DNA from: Nitrospiraceae bacterium | GTDB taxonomy: Bacteria; Nitrospirota; Nitrospiria; Nitrospirales; Nitrospiraceae | DNA: 6,151 nucleotides | Direction of reading: 5' to 3' | Assembly (NCBI GenBank): GCA_005800255.1 | Contig: SYGW01000023.1 | Location: 1 to 6,151 of the forward strand | Part shown: piece by piece, positions 1-5,237 of the stretch | Layout: each line of letters starts with the position of its first letter | Numbering within the stretch: position 1 is the stretch's first letter | Notes under the pieces: model-generated | Databases searched by the model: none | Told to the model about the DNA's origin: nothing | Seen by the model: only the letters and a program-made list of their open reading frames with translations | Translations under genes and position numbers: made by a program

Positions 1-47
1 CGTGGAAGTTCATGATATGCTTTGTGGGCTGCTTTCTTGGTCGTCAT
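1..47 (-). CDS. 5' end of an unidentified gene (first 15 codons)
   Basis: Only the start is in the window. An ATG at 47-45 begins a minus-strand frame reading MTTKKAAHKAYHELP and running off the left edge. The start is supported by a purine-rich ribosome binding site, AGGGGAG, a few bases upstream. A second in-frame ATG at 92-90 would add 15 residues. It follows GGGAGG by only two bases and lies inside a hairpin stem, so I prefer 47. The first 20 coding bases match the start of the 22-residue Lys/Ala gene at 415-483 at 17 positions, which suggests a shared origin or convergent composition. The product cannot be named from 15 residues. Confidence 0.5.
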   Translation of the reverse strand, partial: MTTKKAAHKAYHELP

Positions 48-73
48 GGGCTCTCCCCTGGCGTAAGAAAGAC

Positions 74-109
74 GGGGGGGTGATGTGGCCATCACCTCCC
101 CATTTTTTT
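74..109 (+). terminator. Hairpin with T-tract, 5' of the leftmost gene
   Basis: A 12-bp stem (74-85 with 90-101, one G-T pair) closes a TGGC tetraloop. On the plus strand it is followed by A and seven T residues (103-109), which is a textbook Rho-independent terminator. No plus-strand gene is visible to its left; the leftmost gene is on the minus strand. Read on the minus strand, the same hairpin is followed by the weaker tract GTCTTTCTT, so it may act in both directions or shape the leader of the leftmost gene. Structure is seen; direction of use is inferred. Confidence 0.6.
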
Positions 110-379
110 GTCTTCAGGTTTTTTGGGGTTCGTGATTCCAGCCAGCCTGTCCCTTCCCTCGGTATCTGACACCTCAGCTTGACCGTAGCCTCTGGTTCGT
201 TGTCGTCATCTGCTCATGAATGCACCGGACGAGATGAGACTTTCTGGTCACGGCAAGGTGCAGGGAGCTGCGACTTTTGCGAATCGAACGGACAGGAATT
301 TCTGCTGGTGACTATGTTGAGGGATCTGCTGATTCTGAAGTGCGACGTTGTTTTGAGGGAGATCGAGGAGGAGGGAAGT
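110..379. other. Intergenic stretch, no convincing gene
   Basis: Open frames here are short, lack ribosome binding sites and resemble no family I know. The best is a 26-codon GTG-initiated minus frame ending at 92-94 with a Lys-rich tail (PKKPEDKK). Its stop falls inside the hairpin at 74-101. The frame continues upstream past a stop into an ATG at about 214, so it could be the remnant of a broken small gene, but I would not annotate it. Confidence 0.5.
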
Positions 380-409
380 TGAGGGGGCGACGTGGCCGCC
401 GCCCCCTCA
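380..409 (-). terminator. Terminator-like hairpin after the 22-residue gene
   Basis: The stem pairs 380-392 with 397-409 around a TGGC loop (GCCA on the minus strand). It begins five bases after the stop codon of the micro-gene at 415-483. The pair 390/399 is a G-U wobble in minus-strand RNA but an A/C mismatch in plus-strand RNA, which favours minus-strand transcription. It has no following U-tract, so intrinsic termination would be weak, and 3'-end stabilisation is an alternative role. Confidence 0.55.
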
Positions 410-414
410 TGGTG

Positions 415-483
415 CTACTTCTTCTTCTTCTTCTTCGCCGCTTTTTTTGCGACCTTCTTCTTCGCTGCTTTCTTCGTTGCCAT
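415..483 (-). CDS. 22-residue lysine/alanine-rich micro-protein
   Basis: ATG at 483-481, stop TAG at 417-415. The product has 13 Lys, 6 Ala, one Thr, one Val and the initiator Met. It begins MATKKAAKKK and ends in six lysines, with no acidic residue. The pattern of K and AA blocks resembles the DNA-binding tails of bacterial histone H1-like proteins, but those are far longer, so nucleic-acid binding is only a guess. Support for a real gene: a purine-rich ribosome binding site (GGTGGAG, 5 bases before ATG), a predicted promoter at 532-560, and a hairpin starting five bases after the stop. The overlapping 60-residue Arg-rich frame (494-312) is its shifted shadow. The low-complexity GAAGAAG repeat could also arise by slippage, which keeps confidence moderate. 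Confidence 0.55.
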   Translation of the reverse strand: MATKKAAKKKVAKKAAKKKKKK

Positions 484-531
484 GTGAACTCCACCCCCTT
501 TCGGTGTGAAAATGTTGACCGCTGTAGGAGT

Positions 532-560
532 GGTATATCAGAGTTTGAGCGGCGAGTAAA
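532..560 (-). promoter_or_regulatory. Predicted sigma-70 promoter for the 22-residue gene
   Basis: On the minus strand a -35 TTTACT (560-555) is separated by exactly 17 bp from a -10 TATACC (537-532). Each box matches the consensus at four of six positions. Transcription would start near 525, giving a leader of about 40 bases before the ATG at 483. Position and spacing fit, but the boxes are only moderate. Confidence 0.4.
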
Positions 561-602
561 ATTTTCTCTTCAAGATTTTTAGGCGAACGTGAGGGGGCAG
601 TC

Positions 603-647
603 GGGGGATCTCGGAGGATCTCGGAGGGTCGAGAGTTGTTCTCCCCC
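603..647. repeat. Tandem 10-bp repeat inside a G/C-rich hairpin
   Basis: GGATCTCGGA occurs twice head to tail (606-615 and 616-625). The repeat lies in a potential hairpin: GGGGGA (603-608) can pair with TCCCCC (642-647), and inside it TCTCG (619-623) can pair with CGAGA (630-634). No U-tract follows on either strand. No role is assigned. Confidence 0.4.
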
Positions 648-695
648 CTGCGAGGTCGATTGTGCCATTCCGTGCCAAGTTTTTCTTCGGCGGTT

Positions 696-749
696 CAAAA
701 GAAACGGGGCCAATGCCACTGTGATGTTCACAACAGGCATTGGCCCCGA
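696..749 (-). terminator. Rho-independent terminator of the Tim44-like gene
   Basis: A perfect 13-bp stem, 705-717 with 736-748 (CGGGGCCAATGCC and its complement), encloses a loop that itself contains a TGTGA/TCACA hairpin. On the minus strand it is followed by TTTCTTTT (704-697). It lies 30 bases after the stop codon at 779. This is the strongest terminator in the window. Confidence 0.85.
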
Positions 750-778
750 ATCGTTTCAGACTGCTGGATCGCGGCGGT

Positions 779-1789
779 CTAGGCGGTTTGTTGGATTGCC
801 GAGAGCAGCCACTTCCCGTCTTGGAATCGCATGAAGGTCCAGACTTCGCGCGCCTCGCTCGGGGTCACGTCGCTGCCTTCGACGAGATAGCCCGCGTCGC
901 CTCGCTGCTTTGTCCGGGCCACAGTATAGTCACGGGCGCTCCAGCGGAGTCCCACCGTCGCATAATGCGTGGCGCCTTCGATCCAGGATTCTCTGACTTC
1001 CGCCTGGAGGAGGGCCACATCTTCCACATAGTTCTGGACGTCCAGGCTGGCCTGCTCTGCCAAGGCTGTTCCGAAATAGGTGAGCATCTCCGGCGTGACG
1101 AATCGCCGCAGCCCTGCCAGGTCTTGCTTGTTCCAGGCTGTTTGAATGTCTGTCAGCAGTTGCTGAAAGGCTGCCTTGTCCGCCGGGGTGACAGCGCCGA
1201 CCACCACCGTGGTTTGGATGGCGGTGGCGGAGGGTTCCGCCAAAAGGCTGCCGCTGGCTGCGTTGCTTCTCGTGATTCCGGAAAAATCAGGGATGGGCCG
1301 CCGGACTTTCATGAAATACAACAGCGCTCCTGCTCCCACAAGCATGAGGATGAGGATGAGGAGTATCCCGGTGGCGTTGGAAGATCCTGCTGCCTGTTCG
1401 GTTGCGCCGGCCTGCTCATCGGCGTCGGCGGTTTTTGCGTTGCTGTCCGTCGCTCCGAAGAGCATATGCCCGATCCATGATCCGGCAAGCCCTCCTGCGA
1501 TTCCGGCCAAGAGGGGATTGCGCTGCAGGAACGAAGGCTGCCTGGCAGGAGCCGGTTGGGTTGCGGGCGTTTGTTGTGGCGCGGTCGTGGCAGACTGTTG
1601 AATCGGCTTCGCGTTGTTTTGGCCATAGGTGCGTGAGCCTCGGCTGCCGATGCTGCCAGAGGCGCTTCCGCTCCGTGAGCCGCTGGAATAGCCTTCGCTA
1701 GACCCGCCCCTTGCCCGTGCGAAGGAGATGGCGGGAGTTTCGATCAGGGCAATCACGATGAATGAGGCAATGAGTTTCGTGTGGTTCAA
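779..1789 (-). CDS. Membrane-anchored Tim44-like domain protein
   Basis: I start it at TTG 1789-1787, not the upstream GTG at 1816. The TTG has AAGGGAG about six bases before it and puts a hydrophobic signal-like segment at the N-terminus (336 residues). Domains in order: signal sequence 1-25 (ends SFARA); Ser/Gly/Arg-rich stretch 27-55; Gln/Pro/Thr/Ala linker 60-85; Gly/Ala-rich hydrophobic segment about 88-111; acidic linker; transmembrane helix about 141-160 followed by KVRR; Tim44-like domain about 200-336, ending in the typical EVWTFMRFQDGKWLLSAIQ. Tim44-type domains in mitochondria bind membranes and the import motor; bacterial versions are mostly uncharacterised. The likely location is the inner membrane, with topology of the C-terminal domain uncertain. 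It has its own terminator and no operon partner within 300 bp. Confidence 0.8.
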   Translation of the reverse strand: MNHTKLIASFIVIALIETPAISFARARGGSSEGYSSGSRSGSASGSIGSRGSRTYGQNNAKPIQQSATTAPQQTPATQPAPARQPSFLQRNPLLAGIAGGLAGSWIGHMLFGATDSNAKTADADEQAGATEQAAGSSNATGILLILILMLVGAGALLYFMKVRRPIPDFSGITRSNAASGSLLAEPSATAIQTTVVVGAVTPADKAAFQQLLTDIQTAWNKQDLAGLRRFVTPEMLTYFGTALAEQASLDVQNYVEDVALLQAEVRESWIEGATHYATVGLRWSARDYTVARTKQRGDAGYLVEGSDVTPSEAREVWTFMRFQDGKWLLSAIQQTA

Positions 1790-1902
1790 GGCAGGCTCCC
1801 TTTCTGTCGAGGTCACGGATGAGTCACAGGCTCAGACCATCCTACCAGCAATGGGTTGAAGAAGAGGGAATATTCGAGAGGGAAGAGGGAGGCGACGGGG
1901 AT

Positions 1903-2007
1903 GGTCTCCGTGTTCGCTCGATGCGCGCCACGCGGCCCAGCCTGTCATGTGGCATGACGGAGACGGGGTGTCCGCGTGGGACAGGCGCAGTCGAGCGACC
2001 AGAGGCC
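1903..2007 (+). repeat. Long imperfect hairpin, candidate structured RNA or palindromic repeat
   Basis: Nested complementary blocks were found by eye: 1903-1910 with 2000-2007 (one mismatch, one G-U), TCGCTCGA 1914-1921 with 1991-1998, GCGC 1923-1926 with 1985-1988, CCACGCGG 1928-1935 with 1972-1979, CCC 1936-1938 with 1966-1968, and 1942-1949 with 1953-1960 around a TGG loop. About 38 pairs fall in one coaxial series with small internal loops. Both G-U pairs (1905/2005 and 1943/1959) exist only in plus-strand RNA, which hints at that direction. The rest of the 1790-2088 gap shows no gene and no clear promoter; 1858-1896 is purine-rich on the plus strand. Confidence 0.5.
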
Positions 2008-2088
2008 TACTTTGTTTGAGACGCGCACGCTGAATGGTTCACGCTAGAACTGTTCTCAGGGCGGATTCATCTGGCAGGTTCGGTCTTA

Positions 2089-2114
2089 CCCTTAGCGAGG
2101 CGGCTCGCCAAGGG
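2089..2114 (-). terminator. Hairpin following the 70-residue gene
   Basis: An 11-bp stem, 2089-2099 with 2104-2114, has a four-base loop and begins 10 bases after the stop codon of the gene at 2125-2337. Pair 2094/2109 is G-U in minus-strand RNA and A/C on the other strand, consistent with minus-strand use. There is no U-tract, so termination strength is doubtful. Confidence 0.5.
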
Positions 2115-2124
2115 TGGTCAGCCC

Positions 2125-2337
2125 TTAACCGATGACGTTCGGGCCGATTTGCGCTAGCTCTTCGCGATGCTTCCTGATCTCTTCTTCTTCCTGGCGTCTC
2201 CGGGTCTCAGGCGTGCGGCCATGGGTCGTTGCGCTGCCTGCTCCATGCGATCCGTTGTCTGAAAATCCGCTCAGCCAGCTGTCGCGAAAGCTCTGATGTT
2301 CCATCTCTGCCGTGATATGTGGAAGCCTCTTCTCCAT
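2125..2337 (-). CDS. Small charged protein of unknown function (70 residues)
   Basis: I chose the ATG at 2337-2335 because AAGGAG stands nine bases upstream. A longer frame from 2415 lacks a ribosome binding site. The N-terminal half is mixed polar (MEKRLPHITAEMEHQSFRDS), the middle is Gly/Ser/His-rich (about 29-40), and the C-terminal third is strongly charged, with RRRQEEEEIRKHREEL likely to form a single helix before a GPNVIG tail. There are no Cys pairs, no membrane segment and no signal peptide, so it is probably cytosolic. I recognise no family. It stands alone, divergent from the plus-strand genes that follow, and a hairpin lies just after its stop. Gene-like start and end support coding, but homology is untested. 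Confidence 0.6.
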   Translation of the reverse strand: MEKRLPHITAEMEHQSFRDSWLSGFSDNGSHGAGSATTHGRTPETRRRQEEEEIRKHREELAQIGPNVIG

Positions 2338-2410
2338 CGACTCGCTCTCCTTCGATATGTGTTGAGTTGTCGGTTGCTCTTTAGCGTAACCGTTTGGTTG
2401 GTACACTATG

Positions 2411-2515
2411 CACAAGCCATTCCAGGGAGTTTGTACGGAAACCGGTTTTAATGCGCACTATTTATGAAATATGAATAGATCGCCCATTCGTCCCTGTCTG
2501 GAATGGTGCGTTGTG
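2411..2515 (+). repeat. Interrupted inverted repeat with nested hairpins in the divergent intergenic region
   Basis: CACAA (2411-2415) pairs with TTGTG (2511-2515); CCATTCCAG (2417-2425) pairs perfectly with CTGGAATGG (2498-2506); GGA (2426-2428) can pair with TCC (2491-2493). Inside are a perfect palindrome AAACCGGTTT (2439-2448) and an 8-bp hairpin (2458-2465 with 2471-2478) containing a G-U pair only in plus-strand RNA. CCATTC at 2484-2489 could compete for GAATGG at 2501-2506. It may be a regulatory site, a structured RNA or a decayed mobile repeat. Nothing else was identified in 2338-2645. Confidence 0.4.
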
Positions 2516-2645
2516 TGAACAATAAATGGCGCGGCAGGGCTCAGGTTTGAGACCTATGGATCAATGAGGGCGCGGGTGAGTGAGTACGGTTTAGCTGCGC
2601 CAGGTGCGAGCAGGAAAGATGGGCTGGTCATTGCTTCTCCATTAA

Positions 2646-2674
2646 TTGACTCTCCTTGGACCCCTCCATATAAT
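2646..2674 (+). promoter_or_regulatory. Near-consensus sigma-70 promoter for the GlmL-like gene cluster
   Basis: The -35 TTGACT (2646-2651) and -10 TATAAT (2669-2674) are separated by exactly 17 bp and match consensus at 11 of 12 positions. Transcription would begin around 2681-2683, leaving a leader of about 33 bases before the ATG at 2715. It is the best promoter in the window and points at the three plus-strand genes. Confidence 0.8.
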
Positions 2675-2714
2675 GCCGCTCGATAGTCGCTTTTGACTGC
2701 CTTGCCAGACAGTT

Positions 2715-3095
2715 ATGACTTCTTTCTCCAACACATTTTTGGCGGAAACATGGGGAAAGGTTCGTGCAGGACTCTCCCATGCCTTTTCGACCGGATCCAA
2801 GGCCGAGGCGTTCACCATTGAAGACCTTGCGTTGCTTGAACGGGTGGCCGATGCGGTGGTGAATCGGGGGATGGCCGCTCCTGCCACGGTTTTTCTTGAA
2901 TCGCTCGGGCCTATGAATTTTCTCGGCAGCCAGGCCCTCTACTTTCTGACTCCGATCATGGAATGGGCGTTCAACGTGAAGGAAGTCGAGCAGGTGGCCC
3001 GCCTGCTCGACCGGCGCGAGACGATTTCCCGCCTTCTGGCTCTGATTGACACGAAGTCTGCTCCCCAGGCTCCCCAAGGAGTCTCCGCTCAATGA
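2715..3095 (+). CDS. Conserved-looking helical protein next to the GlmL-like ATPase (126 residues)
   Basis: The ATG at 2715 is the first start after an in-frame stop at 2694, about 33 bases downstream of the predicted transcription start; the ribosome binding site is weak. Residues 34-112 look like one compact helical domain: FTIEDLALLERVADAVV, then a hydrophobic, Gly/Pro-punctuated stretch (51-87) containing APATVFLES and FLGSQALYFLTP, then a charged helix ending RLLDRRETISRLLALI. The last 14 residues are a Pro/Ala/Gln tail. No catalytic motif, signal peptide or unambiguous transmembrane helix is visible, though 52-87 could lie on a membrane. I recall similar small proteins beside GlmL-like genes in Chloroflexota and Nitrospirota, without an assigned function. 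It lies 142 bp before the ATPase gene on the same strand, so co-transcription is likely. Confidence 0.75.
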   Translation: MTSFSNTFLAETWGKVRAGLSHAFSTGSKAEAFTIEDLALLERVADAVVNRGMAAPATVFLESLGPMNFLGSQALYFLTPIMEWAFNVKEVEQVARLLDRRETISRLLALIDTKSAPQAPQGVSAQ

Positions 3096-3103
3096 TCGAC
3101 TGC

Positions 3104-3210
3104 CGTGAAGCGTCAAACGTGAAAGGTGAAATGTTTCTCGGAAAGACCGTTTCCGTGAAATGGACATTGGTTCGAACTGTTCACTGTTCACTGTTCACTT
3201 TTCACGGAAA
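3104..3210. repeat. Two inverted arrays of GTGAA-type heptamers between two genes
   Basis: Four degenerate 7-bp units run head to tail at 3104-3131 (CGTGAAG, CGTCAAA, CGTGAAA, GGTGAAA). Four more lie in the opposite orientation at 3178-3205 (TGTTCAC three times, then TTTTCAC). The arrays can pair along roughly 30 bases. A separate perfect 11-bp inverted repeat pairs 3150-3160 with 3200-3210, and CGGAAA (3139-3144) can instead pair with TTTCCG (3150-3155), so alternative folds exist. The element fills most of the 142-bp gap before the GlmL-like gene. Confidence 0.75.
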
Positions 3211-3237
3211 TCACAATTGCGCTGAGGCCTGCCATCG

Positions 3238-5061
3238 ATGACTATTCAGGAGTCAGGCAAAAGCGCCCCGCCCCTCAATGTGATTGTCGCGACCGACTGC
3301 GGCAGTACCACGACTAAAGCCATTCTGATCGAGAAAGTCGGCAACGAATACCGGCAGACCTATCGAGGGGAAGCGCCCACGACGGTGGAAGCGCCCTTCG
3401 AAGATGTGACGCGGGGGGTACTGAACGCGATTGCGGAAATTGAAGAACTCTCCGGCCGGAAAATCCTGGACGGAGACAAGATCATGACTCCCTGCCGCGA
3501 TGCGAAGACCGGCGTCGATATCTACATCTCCACCAGCAGCGCGGGCGGCGGCTTGCAGATGATGGTGACAGGCGTCGTGCAGAACATGACGGGCGAAAGC
3601 GCGCAACGGGCCGCGCTGGGGGCCGGCGCGATCGTCATCGATGTCTTGGCGTCGAACGATGGCCGGCTGCCCCATGAAAAGATCGAACGGATCCGCACGA
3701 TGCGACCGGACATGATCTTGATGTCCGGCGGGACGGACGGGGGCGCGGTGACCCATGTGGTCGAGATGGCGGAATATATTTCCGCGGCGGAGCCCCGTCC
3801 CCGCTTCGGGGCCACCTACAAGCTCCCCTTGATTTATGCGGGCAACAAAGATGCGCAGCCGCAAGTGAAGAAGATCCTGGGCGAGAAAGCCGCCTTGGTG
3901 CTGACCGATAACATTCGCCCTGTGCTGGAGCGGGAAAACCTCACGCCCGCGCGCGACAAAATTCACGACCTCTTTCTCGAACATGTCATGCAGCAGGCGC
4001 CTGGCTATAAGAAGCTGATCGAGATGGCCGGGGCGCCGATCATGCCGACGCCGGCGGCGGTCGGGGTGATCATGGAAACGATCGCCAAGCGGGAGCATCT
4101 GAACTTGATCGGGGTGGATATCGGCGGCGCGACCACGGACGTCTTTTCGGTCTTCGAAGGCCTGTTCAACCGGACCGTCAGCGCGAATCTCGGGATGTCC
4201 TACAGTATCTCCAACGTGCTGGCGGAGGCGGGCCTCGCCAACATCATGCGGTGGGTGCCCTTCACCCTCGACGAGCAGACGTTGCGCAACCGGATCAAGA
4301 ACAAGATGGTCCGGCCGACCACGATTCCTCAGACGCTGGACGAGCTGCAGATCGAACATGCGATTGCCCGCGAGGCGCTCCGGCTCGCCTTGATCCATCA
4401 CAAGTCCCTCGCGACGGCGCTCAAAGGCATCCAGCAGGAACGGACGATTTCGGACGTGTTCGAGCAGCAGCAGTCCGGCAAGACCTTGATCGACATGCTC
4501 AAGCTGGACTTGATCGTGGGGAGCGGGGGCATCCTGTCCCATGCGCCGCGCCGCGTGCAATCGATGTTGATGATGGTGGATGCCTATGAACCGCTTGGGG
4601 TGACGAGGCTCTCGGTGGACAGCATCTTCATGATGCCGCATCTGGGCGTGCTCTCGACGAGCAACGAGCAGGCGGCCACCGATGTCTTTGTCCGCGATTG
4701 CATGGTTTATCTGGGAACCTGTGTCGCGCCGATCGGGCAGGGGAAGGAAGGGGAGCGGTGTGCAGACTATGCCATCACCTTCCCGGACGGGCGAGTGGAT
4801 AAGGGGCAACTGTCGTTCGGTGACTTGCGGCTGATTCCCTTGGCTAGCGATCAGAAGGCCTCGATCACGATCCAGCCGGCGAAACAGGTTAACCTCGGGG
4901 ACGGGGCTGGAGTCTCGGTCACGAGAGAGGTGGAGGGAGGCGTGGTGGGACTCCTGCTCGATGGACGAGGGCGGCCGTTACAGCTGCCGGCTGAGCACGA
5001 TGCCAGAGTGGCCATGTTGACGAAATGGTTCAAAACTGTGGACTTATATCCGAAGATGTAA
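3238..5061 (+). CDS. GlmL/MutL-family ASKHA ATPase (glutamate mutase L-like)
   Basis: The 607-residue product carries the family's ATPase signatures: phosphate-1 loop DCGSTTTK at 20-27; STSSAGGGLQMMVTG at 98-112; SGGTDGG at 163-169; IYAGNKDA at about 199-206; phosphate-2 DIGGATTD at 294-301; and GSGGILSHAP at 428-437. GlmL is encoded between the two subunits of B12-dependent glutamate mutase in clostridia and is thought to act as a chaperone or reactivating factor; it is unrelated to the DNA-repair MutL. This protein is longer than clostridial GlmL (about 460 residues, from memory), with extra C-terminal sequence from about 490 ending near GRGRPLQLP and LYPKM. No mutase gene is present in the window. 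The start at ATG 3238 follows an in-frame stop at 3223; a weak GAGG lies 10 bases upstream. It is cytosolic. The long antisense frame beneath it is a composition artefact. Confidence 0.88.
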   Translation: MTIQESGKSAPPLNVIVATDCGSTTTKAILIEKVGNEYRQTYRGEAPTTVEAPFEDVTRGVLNAIAEIEELSGRKILDGDKIMTPCRDAKTGVDIYISTSSAGGGLQMMVTGVVQNMTGESAQRAALGAGAIVIDVLASNDGRLPHEKIERIRTMRPDMILMSGGTDGGAVTHVVEMAEYISAAEPRPRFGATYKLPLIYAGNKDAQPQVKKILGEKAALVLTDNIRPVLERENLTPARDKIHDLFLEHVMQQAPGYKKLIEMAGAPIMPTPAAVGVIMETIAKREHLNLIGVDIGGATTDVFSVFEGLFNRTVSANLGMSYSISNVLAEAGLANIMRWVPFTLDEQTLRNRIKNKMVRPTTIPQTLDELQIEHAIAREALRLALIHHKSLATALKGIQQERTISDVFEQQQSGKTLIDMLKLDLIVGSGGILSHAPRRVQSMLMMVDAYEPLGVTRLSVDSIFMMPHLGVLSTSNEQAATDVFVRDCMVYLGTCVAPIGQGKEGERCADYAITFPDGRVDKGQLSFGDLRLIPLASDQKASITIQPAKQVNLGDGAGVSVTREVEGGVVGLLLDGRGRPLQLPAEHDARVAMLTKWFKTVDLYPKM

Positions 5062-5100
5062 AGTTTGCGACGAGGGTCACAAGCGGAGAATGCTTCCACG

Positions 5101-5221
5101 GGATGCTCAAAAAGGCCGTCCAGCAAGGCCGCAGGCGAGTCGAAACCGGAGGCGTACCCTTTAGGGTACGTTGAGAATTTCGGCGAGCCGAGAACGAAGC
5201 TGGCGGACTTTTTCAGCATCC
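5101..5221. repeat. 121-bp imperfect palindrome, MITE/REP-like intergenic element
   Basis: The ends are inverted repeats: GGATGCT-C-AAAAAG at 5101-5114 matches the complement of CTTTTT-C-AGCATCC at 5208-5221 with one mismatch, and matching continues to CCAGC/GCTGG. The centre is CGTACCCT-TT-AGGGTACG. The flanks between are partly complementary. No target-site duplication is evident. The A5 and T5 tracts sit at the outer base of the stem, so either strand would give a GC stem followed by U5, which suggests bidirectional attenuation. I recall very similar elements as abundant in Nitrospira genomes, not verified here. Mobilisation in trans is inferred. Confidence 0.75.
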
Positions 5222-5237
5222 GATTAGGCAATTTGAT

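Noticed and set aside
92..172. 26-codon GTG-initiated minus frame with Lys-rich tail
   Set aside because: No ribosome binding site, its stop is inside a hairpin stem, and the frame is interrupted just upstream; at most a remnant.
312..494. 60-residue Arg-rich minus-strand frame
   Set aside because: It is the shifted reading of the Lys/Ala micro-gene; its GTG start overlaps the ribosome binding site of that gene and it runs through the hairpin.
663..680. Sigma-54-like site on the minus strand (TGGCACG then GGCAC)
   Set aside because: The GG-to-GC distance is one base short of the required spacing and the downstream half lacks TTGC.
740..1480. 246-residue plus-strand frame opposite the Tim44-like gene
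   Set aside because: It is a shadow: the minus strand has signal peptide, membrane helix, domain and terminator in order.
1819..2019. 66-residue plus-strand frame
   Set aside because: No ribosome binding site, no recognisable motif, and most of it coincides with the long hairpin at 1903-2007.
2528..2601. 8-bp complementary blocks GGCGCGGC and GCTGCGCC
   Set aside because: The loop is 58 bases and one pair is G-U; in GC-rich DNA this is expected by chance.
2628..3191. 187-residue minus-strand frame opposite the 126-residue gene
   Set aside because: It crosses the promoter and the heptamer repeats and has no start signals; the plus-strand gene is better supported.
3253..4809. 518-residue open frame antisense to the GlmL-like gene
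   Set aside because: It is Arg/His/Asp-rich low-information sequence lying entirely under a gene with clear family motifs; GC-rich third positions explain the absence of stops.
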